A stretch of 64,000 bases of DNA from Rhodoferax sp. TH121 (GTDB taxonomy: Bacteria > Pseudomonadota > Gammaproteobacteria > Burkholderiales > Burkholderiaceae_C). Every line of letters begins with the position of its first letter. The stretch's first letter is position 1. The DNA lies in NCBI RefSeq assembly GCF_002251855.1, contig NZ_NOXW01000022.1:620001-684000 (forward strand). Reading direction: 5' to 3'. Made by a program: the position numbers and the translations under genes. The notes under the pieces were generated by a model. The model saw nothing but the letters and a program-made list of their open reading frames with translations, was not told the DNA's origin and searched no databases. This document shows positions 25,630 through 35,340 of this stretch, piece after piece.

Positions 25630-28600
25630 ATGTCATCGAACACAGCCGCTCCCGGCGACAACGAACTAGCGGTCAGCGATCTGGGCCCCTTGGCTTGGGT
25701 GTTGGACGAACTGCGCAAGTCTTTGGACGGTGCGACAAAAGCCATGCGGCGGTTTGTGCGCGATGCCGAATTGGCACGCGGTTCCGATTTGACAGAGCTC
25801 GATGCCAGCCACCTACGCATCGCACGCCAACAGCTGCATCAGGCGGTTGGTGCTTTGGAAATGGTAGGGCTGGTTGCCCCTGCAAAAATTCTTCGCTCCA
25901 TGGAATCGCTGGCACAAAAGTTTGTGCAGCGTCCGGAGTTATGCAGCGATGAGGCTGCCAATTGCATGGAAAGGGCGAGCTTCGCCCTAACGGAGTACCT
26001 GGATGGCGTCCTGAAAGGCAAGACGGCGTCATCGGTTGCGTTGTTTCCGCAATACAGGGCGTTGCAAGAGCTCGCGGGTGCCGACCGCATCCATCCTGCA
26101 GACCTGTGGCCGCCGGAGTGGCGGTGGTTGCCAGTGCCTGTACCTGCTTCTGTGGCGCCTCTAACGTACGGTCCAGATGTTCGGCGTGAAATGGATCATG
26201 GTGTATTGCGTTTGGTCAAATACGCAGACGTCGCGTCGGCCCGCCGCCTTCAAGACATTAGTTTGGGCTTGGCAGCGGGACGCTCTGACCTAGAGTCCCG
26301 CACATTCTGGATGGTCTGTGCGGCGTATTTCGAAAGCACTGCATTGGGATTGTTGGCGGGGGACATTTACAGCAAACGTGCTGCGTCGCGTATCCTGCAG
26401 CAGTATGTCAGCCTTGCTAAAGGTGACTCGGCGATTTCGGAGCGGCTGGCGCAAGATTTGGTTTTTTTCTGCTCGTTGGCCATGCCTTCGGCCGGTGTTC
26501 CTGCGCCTGTTTTGCACGTCGTAAAGACGGCCTATGGCTTGGCCCGCAGCAAACCAGTCGACTACGAAACCGAGCAATTTGGCCGGTTTGATCCTGCGCT
26601 TTTGGTTCTCGCACGCAAGCGTATTGCGACTGCGGCGGAGACGTGGTCTGCTTTGGCCGGGGGCGACACGAATCGGCTCAAAGTGGCGGGTGAGCAGTTC
26701 GCCGCTGTGGCGGAGACGGTCACTAAACTGCACGCGGAAAGTGGCGAGTTGGGAAAAGCCTTGGTACGCGCCATAGAGCTCACCATCCGGGCCGGCGCTG
26801 CACCGGCACCAGCAGTTGCCATGGAGGTGGCAACCTCTGTCTTGTACCTAGAGGCCGCCTACGAAGACCTGGATCCGACTGACAGCCAGATGGCGGAGCG
26901 CAGTGCACGGTTGGCGCAGCGTTTGGCTCATGTGACTTCGGGAGGCGAGCCCGAGCCGCTGGAATCTTGGATGGAAGAACTCTACCGCCGGGTGAGTGAT
27001 CGCCAAACCATGGGCAGTGTGGTTGACGAATTACGCACGACCCTTGGTGAGGTCGAGAAGTCGCTGGATCAGTTTTTCCGCAATCCACAGGACAAGGCGC
27101 CTTTGCGCGAAGTGCCTAGCCAGTTAGCCCAAATGCGCGGTGTTTTTTCGGTGCTGGGCTTGGATCAGCCTTCTATTGCTGCATTGCGCATGCGCTCCAG
27201 CGTTGAGCAATTCCTGGTGGACGACATAGATGAGGCCAGTGCACGAACTGGTATTTTTGAAAAGGTTGGCAATAGCTTGGGCGCGATGGGGTTCTTGATC
27301 GATATGCTGAGCTACCAGCGTTCGCTTGCGAAAACCTTGTTTGTGTATGACGAAGATTTGGCTGAGTTCCGTCCCTTGATGGGGCGTGAGCGAACAGAGT
27401 TGCAAGCGCAGGAAGAAGTGCCTGTCCATGCAGATAACGCCATACAAGACGATTTGGCGGCCTTGCAAATGGCCACAGCACAGCAGCCAACGCCGACATT
27501 GGCACCAGCACCTGTTGCTGCCGTTGTGGCGGAACCTGCTGCAGATCTGGATGCCGATGACGATACAGAGTTGCGCGATATCTTCTTAGATGAGGCGCGT
27601 GACGTTGTTCAGAACGGCTTGGCAGCGCTGCAGGCTTTGCGCTCAGAGCCTACCAACCTCGCCGACCAGACAACCTTGCGTCGTGCGTTCCATACGCTCA
27701 AAGGCAGTTCTCGGATGGTGGGGCTCAATGAGTTTGGAGAGGCTGCTTGGGCCTTTGAGCAATTGCTCAACACTTCATTGGCGGAGCAGCGCCCTGCTAC
27801 GGATGCATTGATGTCGGTCTCAGAGCAGGCTATGCAGGCCTTCGAGCGCTGGGTGGAAGACATTGCGGGTCATTCGAATACGCCTTGGAGTGCACAAGAC
27901 TTCCGCAAGACCGCGGACGCGCTGCGGTTGGATGGAGTGCACCTACCCTTACAAGGGCCCGGTGCGGCAGTGCATGAAGCCGCTATTGCGGTGCCAGAGT
28001 TGCAAAACGCTCCTCTTGTCGCTGCTCAGGAGGCGCCCCCAATCCCGGCGGAACCTCAGGCCGCGGTTGATTTCGCCTCTACGCAGATGTTCGGCGATCT
28101 GGAGCTGGACGCCCCTGCTGCTCCTGCACCGGTGGATTTTGCGTCCACCCAAATGTTCAATTTTGAGACCACGCAAGCACTCGAACCCGTCCGCCCCGAA
28201 GGCGATGGACCTCGTGCAAGTGCCACAGAAGTTACTGAAGTCGATTTGGGTGATTTCGATTTTGGGGATCTTGGCGTGGAAGTGCCCCACGAGGATGCAC
28301 CCGATACCGTGATCGCGGATATACCGGATGCCCCACCAGAGTCCACTGTTGTGTCACGCGTGGAGGCGGTGGAGCCCACGACTCTGATGGAGATCGTGGC
28401 CGAACCCGATGCAGAGGCCGCCAACGATGCGCCTGCCTCGGTGGCGGAAGCCCCCTTGTTGGATCCTGATGAAGGCATGAAGGTCATTGGACCTCTGCGC
28501 CTGAGTATCCCGCTGTACAACGTCTACTTGAACGAGGCCGACGAGTGGTCGCGTCGTTTGCAAACAGAACTGAGTGAATGGGCTTTGGAGTTACCGAAGA

Positions 28601-31362
28601 CGTTACCGGATTCGGTAATCGCCTTGGCGCATTCTTTGTTGGGCAGCTCTGCTACCGTCGGTTTTGTTGCGTTGTCAGACATGGCCCGCGCACTAGAGCA
28701 AGCTTTGCAGCACGTGCAATTGCACCGTCAGGGGACGGCTGAGCAGGCTTCAGTGTTCAACGACGCGGCCGAAGATATCCGACGCCTGTTGCACCAATTT
28801 GCAGCAGGGTTCCTGAAGGAGGCTGATGCCCGTGTGCTCGCTGAGTTGCAGACGATCACCGAAACAGAGTTCCCTGCGCCTTCATTGGACACGCCTCCCT
28901 TGGACGGCGCTGATGCAGCGATCTCCGAGTTTGAGGATAGCCTTCCCTCTGTGTCTTTCCTGGATACCGAACCGGAGCTCGCTGCTGCAACGATGGCCGT
29001 TGCTGCGCCCTTGGCGATTGCCGATGCCCAGGACGATGACATTGATGCAGAAGATCATTTGGATGATGATCTTTTGCCGATTTTTGAAGAAGAAGCCGCC
29101 GAGCTGATGCCCCAATTGGGTACGGCTTTGCGTCAATGGGTTGCCCAGCCGGAGCATATGGAGGCGCGCAACGAAATTCTGCGCTTATTGCACACGCTCA
29201 AAGGCAGTGCGCGTCTGGCGGGAGCGATGCGTTTGGGCGAAATGGCCCACCGCATGGAGTCGTCCATCGAGCAAATTGGCACGGAAGCGCTGCAGTCCGT
29301 TCAGTTGGAGCCTTTGCTTACCCGTTTTGACTCCCTGCAATCCGTGTTTGCGTCATTGGGGCAGGAGCCTGCGGACGTTGATGAGGTCGTGGCGCCCGCC
29401 GAAAAGTCCACGCCAGATACCCACGCTGCTGCACCCGCAGCAACGCCTTTGAGTGCGCGCCCGGTGATGCACGCGCCCCAAGTTGCGATGCCGCGACCTA
29501 GCGGCAACCAGTCCGTGCGTGTGCGCTCGCAGTTGTTGGACCGGCTCGTCAACCAGGCTGGTGAGGTCATGATTACCCGCTCGCGTATGGACGCGCGCCT
29601 CAATCAGTTGCGCTCCTCCCTCGGGGAGTTGGGTGGAAACTTGGACCGTTTGCGCCAACAGCTGCGCGACGTCGAGTTGCAGGCGGAGTCGCAAATGCAG
29701 TCGCGTTTGGCGCAAACCAAAGACTCTGCACAGGCATTCGATCCATTGGAGTTTGACCGTTTTACACGGGTGCAGGAGTTGACCCGCATGATGGCGGAGT
29801 CGGTGAACGACGTGGCCACCGTGCAGCGCAATTTGCAGCGCTCGGTGGAGGGTACGGAAGATGACCTGATTGCCCAGGGGCGACAGGCGCGAGAGTTGCA
29901 GCGGGATCTGCTGCGCACCCGCATGGTCGAGTTTGAAGGCATTTCGGACCGCCTGTATGGTGTGGTGCGGCAAGCCGCCAAGGATGCCGGCAAGCAGGTG
30001 AAGCTCGACATAACGGGTGGCTCCATCGAAATGGACCGTGGGGTGCTGGATCGTATGGCGCCTGCGTTTGAGCACTTACTGCGCAATGCGGTAGCCCATG
30101 GCATCGAGGCCTCGGACGTGCGTGTGGCTGCAGACAAACCGGCTGCGGGCAATATCGTGATCCACGTGCTGCAGGAAAGCAATGATGTTTCAGTGTCTTT
30201 CAGTGACGACGGTGGCGGTTTGCACCTAGACCGTATCCGTGCCAAGGCGATTGCCAATGGCGTAATCGAGGCGGATGCTGCCCTGAGCGATAACGACGCT
30301 GCCAACTTGATTTTTATGCCCGGTTTTTCAACGGCAGAGCAGATCACCGAACTGGCCGGACGTGGTATCGGTATGGATGTGGTCCGTTCAGAGGTGAACG
30401 CGCTGGGTGGTCGGATTGAGACCCAAACAGAGCCAGGCAAAGGGACTACCTTCAAGTTGGTGCTGCCATTGACGACAGCCGTTACCCAAGTGGTGATCTT
30501 GCGCATGGGCGAGTTCACGATCGGTGTGCCTGCCAACATCATGGAAACAGTGCTGCGCGTGCCCGCGGAACAGCTGGAGAAAGCGTATGCTGACCAGTCG
30601 TTTGACATGGCCGGTCAAGTGCTGCCTTTCTTCTGGGCTGGTGCATTGCTGCAAGTGTCAGCGCGTAGCCATGAACCCTCGAGCAAAACTTTGCCCGTTG
30701 CCATTTTCCGCAGTGCGGGACAACGCTTGGCGCTGCATGTTGACGAAGTGCTGGGTAACCGCGAAGTGGTGGTCAAAAACCTGGGGCCACAACTGGCGCG
30801 CCTGCCTGGTTTGGCCGGCATGTCGGTGCTGGCCTCTGGCGCCGTGGTGCTGATTTACAACCCGGTCGCACTGGCCGCAGTGTATGGTGATCTGGCGCGC
30901 TCGCTGGGGGCGTCAGACAACACGGCGGGCTTGTCTTCCGATGCCGCAGACCTTGCACCCAAGGTTGTCGAGCCTTCCAACCAGTTGCCCTTGGTGTTGG
31001 TGGTGGATGACTCGATCACCGTGCGCCGTGTGACCCAGCGTTTGCTTAAGCGCGAAGGCTATCGCGTGGCGCTGGCTAACGATGGCTTGCAGGCGCTAGA
31101 GCGCTTGCAGGAAGAGGTCCCCGCGGTCATCTTGTCCGACATTGAAATGCCGCGCATGGATGGTTTCGACTTGGCGCGCAACATCCGTGCAGACGAGCGC
31201 ACGCGTGCTGTGCCCATTATCATGATCACTTCGCGTATCGCGGAGAAACACCGCGAACATGCGCGCGAGCTCGGTGTGGACCACTACCTGGGCAAGCCTT
31301 ACTCGGAAGACGAGCTGCTGAGCTTGGTTCGCAGTTACTGCGGCGACGCAGTCGAGGCCTAA
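25630..31362 (+). CDS. pilL: Multi-Hpt CheA-type hybrid histidine kinase (ChpA/PilL)
   Basis: 1910 residues. Three segments have the Hpt pattern: His688 ('FHTLKGSSRMVGL'), His1001 ('AHSLLGSSATVGF') and His1188 ('LHTLKGSARLAGA'). A weaker first domain is around His70 ('LHQAVGALEMVG'), and another has Gln instead of His ('QLAQMRGVFSVLGL'). The Pro/Ala/Glu-rich linkers differ between domains. The kinase core follows: N-box His1482-Asn1486, F/G1 'SDDGGG' 1525-1530, G2 'GRGIGMDVV' 1578 on, then a CheW-like domain and a C-terminal receiver with Asp1793/Asp1794, phosphoacceptor Asp1837 and Lys1889. Central kinase of pilus chemosensing. Confidence 0.93.
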   Translation: MSSNTAAPGDNELAVSDLGPLAWVLDELRKSLDGATKAMRRFVRDAELARGSDLTELDASHLRIARQQLHQAVGALEMVGLVAPAKILRSMESLAQKFVQRPELCSDEAANCMERASFALTEYLDGVLKGKTASSVALFPQYRALQELAGADRIHPADLWPPEWRWLPVPVPASVAPLTYGPDVRREMDHGVLRLVKYADVASARRLQDISLGLAAGRSDLESRTFWMVCAAYFESTALGLLAGDIYSKRAASRILQQYVSLAKGDSAISERLAQDLVFFCSLAMPSAGVPAPVLHVVKTAYGLARSKPVDYETEQFGRFDPALLVLARKRIATAAETWSALAGGDTNRLKVAGEQFAAVAETVTKLHAESGELGKALVRAIELTIRAGAAPAPAVAMEVATSVLYLEAAYEDLDPTDSQMAERSARLAQRLAHVTSGGEPEPLESWMEELYRRVSDRQTMGSVVDELRTTLGEVEKSLDQFFRNPQDKAPLREVPSQLAQMRGVFSVLGLDQPSIAALRMRSSVEQFLVDDIDEASARTGIFEKVGNSLGAMGFLIDMLSYQRSLAKTLFVYDEDLAEFRPLMGRERTELQAQEEVPVHADNAIQDDLAALQMATAQQPTPTLAPAPVAAVVAEPAADLDADDDTELRDIFLDEARDVVQNGLAALQALRSEPTNLADQTTLRRAFHTLKGSSRMVGLNEFGEAAWAFEQLLNTSLAEQRPATDALMSVSEQAMQAFERWVEDIAGHSNTPWSAQDFRKTADALRLDGVHLPLQGPGAAVHEAAIAVPELQNAPLVAAQEAPPIPAEPQAAVDFASTQMFGDLELDAPAAPAPVDFASTQMFNFETTQALEPVRPEGDGPRASATEVTEVDLGDFDFGDLGVEVPHEDAPDTVIADIPDAPPESTVVSRVEAVEPTTLMEIVAEPDAEAANDAPASVAEAPLLDPDEGMKVIGPLRLSIPLYNVYLNEADEWSRRLQTELSEWALELPKTLPDSVIALAHSLLGSSATVGFVALSDMARALEQALQHVQLHRQGTAEQASVFNDAAEDIRRLLHQFAAGFLKEADARVLAELQTITETEFPAPSLDTPPLDGADAAISEFEDSLPSVSFLDTEPELAAATMAVAAPLAIADAQDDDIDAEDHLDDDLLPIFEEEAAELMPQLGTALRQWVAQPEHMEARNEILRLLHTLKGSARLAGAMRLGEMAHRMESSIEQIGTEALQSVQLEPLLTRFDSLQSVFASLGQEPADVDEVVAPAEKSTPDTHAAAPAATPLSARPVMHAPQVAMPRPSGNQSVRVRSQLLDRLVNQAGEVMITRSRMDARLNQLRSSLGELGGNLDRLRQQLRDVELQAESQMQSRLAQTKDSAQAFDPLEFDRFTRVQELTRMMAESVNDVATVQRNLQRSVEGTEDDLIAQGRQARELQRDLLRTRMVEFEGISDRLYGVVRQAAKDAGKQVKLDITGGSIEMDRGVLDRMAPAFEHLLRNAVAHGIEASDVRVAADKPAAGNIVIHVLQESNDVSVSFSDDGGGLHLDRIRAKAIANGVIEADAALSDNDAANLIFMPGFSTAEQITELAGRGIGMDVVRSEVNALGGRIETQTEPGKGTTFKLVLPLTTAVTQVVILRMGEFTIGVPANIMETVLRVPAEQLEKAYADQSFDMAGQVLPFFWAGALLQVSARSHEPSSKTLPVAIFRSAGQRLALHVDEVLGNREVVVKNLGPQLARLPGLAGMSVLASGAVVLIYNPVALAAVYGDLARSLGASDNTAGLSSDAADLAPKVVEPSNQLPLVLVVDDSITVRRVTQRLLKREGYRVALANDGLQALERLQEEVPAVILSDIEMPRMDGFDLARNIRADERTRAVPIIMITSRIAEKHREHARELGVDHYLGKPYSEDELLSLVRSYCGDAVEA

Positions 31363-32825
31363 GCCAGTTTTTTCACCACGCCATAGCGCAGCAGGGTGCG
31401 GGCCCTCGCCTTGGCGTGGTCCACGATGGGCAGGGGATAGTCCTTGCCTAATGTGAGCCCAGCCTCCGCCAGTTCCAGTGGTTTGGCGATCCAGGGAGCG
31501 TGTATCGCCTTGGGGCTTAGCTTGGCCAGCTGGGGCAGGTAGCGCCGGATGAACTTGCCTTCAGCGTCAAACTTTTCGCTCTGCGCAATCGGGTTAAAGA
31601 TACGGAAGTAAGGTTGTGCATCACAGCCACTGGAGCTCACCCATTGCCAGCCGCCGTTGTTGGCTGATAGATCAAAGTCATTGAGCGTTTGTGCAAAGTA
31701 GCGCTCGCCCCAGCGCCAATCCACACCCAAGTGCTTGACCAGAAAGCTGCCGGTCACCATCCGCAGGCGGTTGTGCATATAGCCGGTCTGGTTGAGTTGG
31801 GCCATGGCGGCGTCCACCAAGGGGTAGCCGGTCTGGCCTGCGCACCAGGCCGAAAACAAGGTCTCTGCCTGTGGTCCTTCTTCCCACGCAATCTGGTCGT
31901 ACTCGGGCTTGAATGCCGACGCGGCCACATGTGGAAAGTTGGCCAGAATCTGGGCATAAAAATCGCGCCACACCAACTCTCCCAGCCAGGTGGACGCGCC
32001 TTCATCTCCTTGCAAGTGCCGAGGGTAGGCCAGGTTCACCAACTGTCGGATGGAGACGGTGCCAAAGCGCAGGTGCACGCTCAGATAGCTGGGGCCTTTG
32101 ATTGCCGGGAAGTTGCGAGTTTGCTCGTAGCGCTCCATGCGTGTGGCAAAGTCACCCAACAGTTTTTGTGCTCCACCCTCACCCGTTGGAATCTTGAGCG
32201 CCTGCAGGTTGCTGGGTACAAAACCGATGTCCGTCAAATTTGGTACTGGCGTGCGGTAGGCCTCGGGCCGCGGTGCCAGCCGCTGGGGTGACGCGAGAGA
32301 AACATCAGGTGTTGGATGGAGCGCCAATCGGGCCAGCCAAGCGCGCATATACGGCGTAAAGACACCATACGGCTTGCCCATTTGGGTGAGTACTTCGCGC
32401 GCCTCAAAAATCACGTGGTCTTTATGCCGCAGCAACGCTTTGCCCGCATTTGCCAGTGTTCGTGCAACCGACTCATCCCTGGCGTTCGCCTGTGGTTCGT
32501 AGTCCTGTCCTGCAAACACGACTTGGACATCCAATGTCTGTGCAAGCCGGGGGATATCCTCTTCGGCCCGACCATGCACAACAATCAGCCCGGCATGCGG
32601 CTCTGTACTCAAGGCGCGCAGGCTGGCATCAACTTCGACCAGTGACTCGCGGATAAATTCAACCCGCCGATCTTGGCGCGGCAAGGGCGCCAAAATATCG
32701 GTGTCAAAGACAAAAGCGCAGTAAACGCGCTTGCACAACTGCAGCGCGGTGTTCAGTGCCGTGTTGTCGTATGTGCGCAGGTCGCGGCGAAACCAGACCA
32801 GGCCAGAGGCGTATTGTGTGTGCAT
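31359..32825 (-). CDS. phrB: Deoxyribodipyrimidine photolyase
   Basis: 488 residues from ATG 32825 ('MHTQYASGLVWFRRDLRTYDNTAL'). The N-terminal photolyase alpha/beta domain (1-130) binds an antenna. The FAD domain has 'WLGELVWRDFYAQIL', 'MHNRLRMVTGSFLVKHLGVDWRWGERYFAQTLNDFDLSANNGGWQW' and a C-terminal 'FNPIAQSEKFD'. These are class I CPD photolyase features, so it should repair cyclobutane dimers with blue light. The stop overlaps the stop of the kinase gene by four bases, leaving no room for a terminator. Divergent from yqgE. Confidence 0.96.
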   Translation of the reverse strand: MHTQYASGLVWFRRDLRTYDNTALNTALQLCKRVYCAFVFDTDILAPLPRQDRRVEFIRESLVEVDASLRALSTEPHAGLIVVHGRAEEDIPRLAQTLDVQVVFAGQDYEPQANARDESVARTLANAGKALLRHKDHVIFEAREVLTQMGKPYGVFTPYMRAWLARLALHPTPDVSLASPQRLAPRPEAYRTPVPNLTDIGFVPSNLQALKIPTGEGGAQKLLGDFATRMERYEQTRNFPAIKGPSYLSVHLRFGTVSIRQLVNLAYPRHLQGDEGASTWLGELVWRDFYAQILANFPHVAASAFKPEYDQIAWEEGPQAETLFSAWCAGQTGYPLVDAAMAQLNQTGYMHNRLRMVTGSFLVKHLGVDWRWGERYFAQTLNDFDLSANNGGWQWVSSSGCDAQPYFRIFNPIAQSEKFDAEGKFIRRYLPQLAKLSPKAIHAPWIAKPLELAEAGLTLGKDYPLPIVDHAKARARTLLRYGVVKKLA

Positions 32826-32846
32826 GCCACCCGTTAAAATCAATGT

Positions 32847-33449
32847 ATGTCCGGCGATTCTGCACCTATCAATCTCACCAACCACTTTTTGATTGCAATG
32901 CCCGGATTGGAAGATGCCCTTTTTTCCAAAAGCGTGGTTTACGTGTGTGAGCACAACAGCAAAGGTGCGTTGGGATTGGTGATCAACAAGCCGGCAGACA
33001 TGGACCTCAAGGCCTTGTTTGCAAAAATAGACCTGCCCCTGCAGCGCACAGACCTGCTGGCCAGTCAGGTGTTCCAGGGTGGGCCGGTGCAAACCGAACG
33101 TGGCTTTGTCTTGCACGAAAAAACCGAGGTCGCGGATGCGGGGGAAGCCAAGTCCTCACTGTATGCCTCTTCCATGACCATTCCCGGCGGGCTGGAAATG
33201 ACCACCTCCAAGGATGTTCTCGAAGCGATCGCCAGCGGCTCCGGGCCGGGGCGGGTGCTGGTGTCACTGGGGTACTCGGCCTGGGCTGGCGGGCAGTTGG
33301 AAACAGAGCTGGGTGAGAACAGTTGGATTACTGTCGATGCCGACCAAGCCATCATCTTTGACACACCGATCGAGCAGCGGTATGACAAAGCGCTGGCTTT
33401 GCTTGGCCTACAGGCCTGGATGATCTCTACCCAAGCGGGGCACGCATGA
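32847..33449 (+). CDS. YqgE/AlgH family protein
   Basis: 200 residues. 'LTNHFLIAMPGLEDALFSKSVVYVCEHNSKGALGLVINKP' and 'VFQGGPVQTERGFVLH' are the DUF179/AlgH signature. The family is cytoplasmic, and its biochemical role is not firmly known. It is almost always next to ruvX, as here, and its stop overlaps the ruvX ATG by four bases. Confidence 0.95.
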   Translation: MSGDSAPINLTNHFLIAMPGLEDALFSKSVVYVCEHNSKGALGLVINKPADMDLKALFAKIDLPLQRTDLLASQVFQGGPVQTERGFVLHEKTEVADAGEAKSSLYASSMTIPGGLEMTTSKDVLEAIASGSGPGRVLVSLGYSAWAGGQLETELGENSWITVDADQAIIFDTPIEQRYDKALALLGLQAWMISTQAGHA

Positions 33450-33859
33450 GCGCGCCGGCTGTGCTTGTGCCGGCCCACCTGACCACGTTTGTTGCTTTCG
33501 ATTTTGGCCTCAAGCGCACCGGTGTGGCAGTGGGTAACCGCTTGTTGAAAACCGCACAGCCCCAAGGCTCCATCCACGCGGAGGGCAGTGCCCGCTTTGA
33601 TGGCGTGGCCGCCAAACTCAAGGAGTGGCAGCCCGACGCCATTGTGATCGGCGTGCCCTACCACCCCGACGGCGCTGCCCACGAAAACACCACGCGTGCC
33701 AAAAAGTTTGGACGCCAGCTGCATGGCCGATTCGGTCTGCCCGTGTTTGAGGTGGATGAACGCTACAGCACCACCGAGGCGATCAGCTCGGGGGCTAAGG
33801 ACGCTGATGCAGCTTCGGCCTGCATCATCCTGGAACAATTTTTGAGGAGTTTGACGTGA
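33446..33859 (+). CDS. ruvX: Putative pre-16S rRNA nuclease / Holliday junction resolvase RuvX
   Basis: 137 residues, RNase-H fold. 'VAFDFGLKRTGVAVGN' supplies the first catalytic Asp, 'AIVIGVPYHPDG' the second strand, and 'DERYSTTEA' plus 'DADAASACIILEQFL' the C-terminal aspartates. YqgF/RuvX proteins process the 5' end of 16S rRNA; a resolvase role has also been proposed. Overlaps yqgE and pyrR by four bases at each end. Confidence 0.95.
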   Translation: MSAPAVLVPAHLTTFVAFDFGLKRTGVAVGNRLLKTAQPQGSIHAEGSARFDGVAAKLKEWQPDAIVIGVPYHPDGAAHENTTRAKKFGRQLHGRFGLPVFEVDERYSTTEAISSGAKDADAASACIILEQFLRSLT

Positions 33860-34353
33860 GTATCCTGGCATTAGATGCGGAAGCGCTGTACCGCGATCTG
33901 CTGCGCGGTGTGCGGCAGTTGTGCACGGCGGACACCCGCTTGGTGGGCATCACCTCTGGTGGTGCTTGGCTGGCGGAGCGCCTGCAGGCCGAATTGCAAC
34001 TGCCCGGCAAGGCTGGAACCATTTCATCGGCCATGCACCGCGACGACTTTGCGCAGCGCGGCCTGTCCTCGGGCGGGCAAACCCAGTTGCCTTTTGATGT
34101 GAATGATGCCCAAATCCTGCTGCTGGACGATGTGCTCTACACCGGCCGTACGCTGCGCGCGGTGATCAACGAACTGTTTGACTACGGCCGCCCGGCTTCG
34201 GTCCAGCTTGCGGTGCTGGTGGATCGCGGTGGCCGCCAGCTGCCCATCCAGGCGGACTATGCGGCGGCGCGCGTGAGTGTGGCGGCCAACCAGTCGCTGG
34301 CCCTGGCCCGTAGTGAATCCGGTACGTTCTCCTTCGATGTGCAGGAGGCCTGA
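33856..34353 (+). CDS. pyrR: Bifunctional pyr regulator / uracil phosphoribosyltransferase PyrR
   Basis: 165 residues from GTG overlapping the ruvX TGA. The PRPP-binding motif '[25 protein letters not shown]' is type I phosphoribosyltransferase, and '[17 protein letters not shown]' matches PyrR. It lies directly before pyrB. In Gram-positives PyrR binds pyr mRNA. Whether the beta-proteobacterial form does so is unclear, and I see no PyrR-binding attenuator in this tightly packed operon. Confidence 0.93.
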   Translation: MSILALDAEALYRDLLRGVRQLCTADTRLVGITSGGAWLAERLQAELQLPGKAGTISSAMHRDDFAQRGLSSGGQTQLPFDVNDAQILLLDDVLYTGRTLRAVINELFDYGRPASVQLAVLVDRGGRQLPIQADYAAARVSVAANQSLALARSESGTFSFDVQEA

Positions 34354-34354
34354 C

Positions 34355-35326
34355 ATGCTCTACAAACGTAACCCCCAACTCAACAAGCACGGCGAACTGG
34401 TGCACCTGCTGTCGGTCGAAGGCCTGCCCAAAAGCATCCTCACCCACATCCTGGACACCGCCTCCAACTTCGTATCCATCAACGACCGCGAAGTCAAGAA
34501 AGTGCCCCTGCTGCGCGGCAAGAGCGTGTTCAATCTGTTCTTCGAGAACAGCACCCGCACCCGCACCACCTTCGAGATTGCCGCCACGCGCCTCAGTGCC
34601 GATGTGATCAATCTTGACATCGCGCGCTCCAGCGCGTCCAAAGGCGAGTCGCTGCTCGACACCATTGCCAACCTCAGCGCCATGGCTGCCGACATGTTTG
34701 TGGTGCGCCACAGCGAGTCTGGCGCGCCTTACCTGATCGCGCAGCATGTGGCGCCCCATGTGCATGTGATCAATGCGGGCGATGGCCGTCACGCGCATCC
34801 CACCCAAGGTCTGCTGGACATGTACACCATCCGGCACTACAAGAAAGATTTTTCCAACCTCACAGTTGCCATCGTGGGCGATGTGCTGCACTCGCGCGTG
34901 GCGCGCTCCGACATCCATGCGCTCACTACCCTGGGCGCCGCAGAGGTGCGCGTGGTGGGCCCCAAGACCCTGGTGCCTTCTGACTTGGCAGGTATGGGCG
35001 TGCGTGTCTGTCACACGCTGGAAGAAGGCATCAAGGACTGCGACGTCGTCATCATGCTGCGCTTGCAGAACGAGCGCATGAGCGGCGCGCTGCTTCCGTC
35101 CACCCAAGAGTACTTCAAGAGCTTCGGCCTCACGCCCGAGAAGCTGCAATTGGCCAAGCCCGATGCCATCGTCATGCACCCGGGCCCCATCAACCGTGGC
35201 GTGGAGATTGACTCCGCCGTGGTGGACGGGCCGCAGAGCGTCATCCTGCCGCAGGTGACCTTTGGGATTGCCGTGCGCATGGCGGTGATGAGCATTGTGG
35301 CGGGCAACGACGCCGACGCGCGCTGA
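34355..35326 (+). CDS. pyrB: Aspartate carbamoyltransferase catalytic subunit
   Basis: 323 residues from ATG 34355, one base after the pyrR stop with GGAGG just upstream. First committed step of pyrimidine synthesis. The carbamoyl-phosphate loop is '[19 protein letters not shown]', with '[17 protein letters not shown]' and '[10 protein letters not shown]'. No pyrI gene follows. Instead a dead dihydroorotase homologue follows, as in the PyrB-PyrC' dodecamer of pseudomonads. Confidence 0.97.
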   Translation: MLYKRNPQLNKHGELVHLLSVEGLPKSILTHILDTASNFVSINDREVKKVPLLRGKSVFNLFFENSTRTRTTFEIAATRLSADVINLDIARSSASKGESLLDTIANLSAMAADMFVVRHSESGAPYLIAQHVAPHVHVINAGDGRHAHPTQGLLDMYTIRHYKKDFSNLTVAIVGDVLHSRVARSDIHALTTLGAAEVRVVGPKTLVPSDLAGMGVRVCHTLEEGIKDCDVVIMLRLQNERMSGALLPSTQEYFKSFGLTPEKLQLAKPDAIVMHPGPINRGVEIDSAVVDGPQSVILPQVTFGIAVRMAVMSIVAGNDADAR

Positions 35327-35340
35327 GAGAGGAAAACAAG

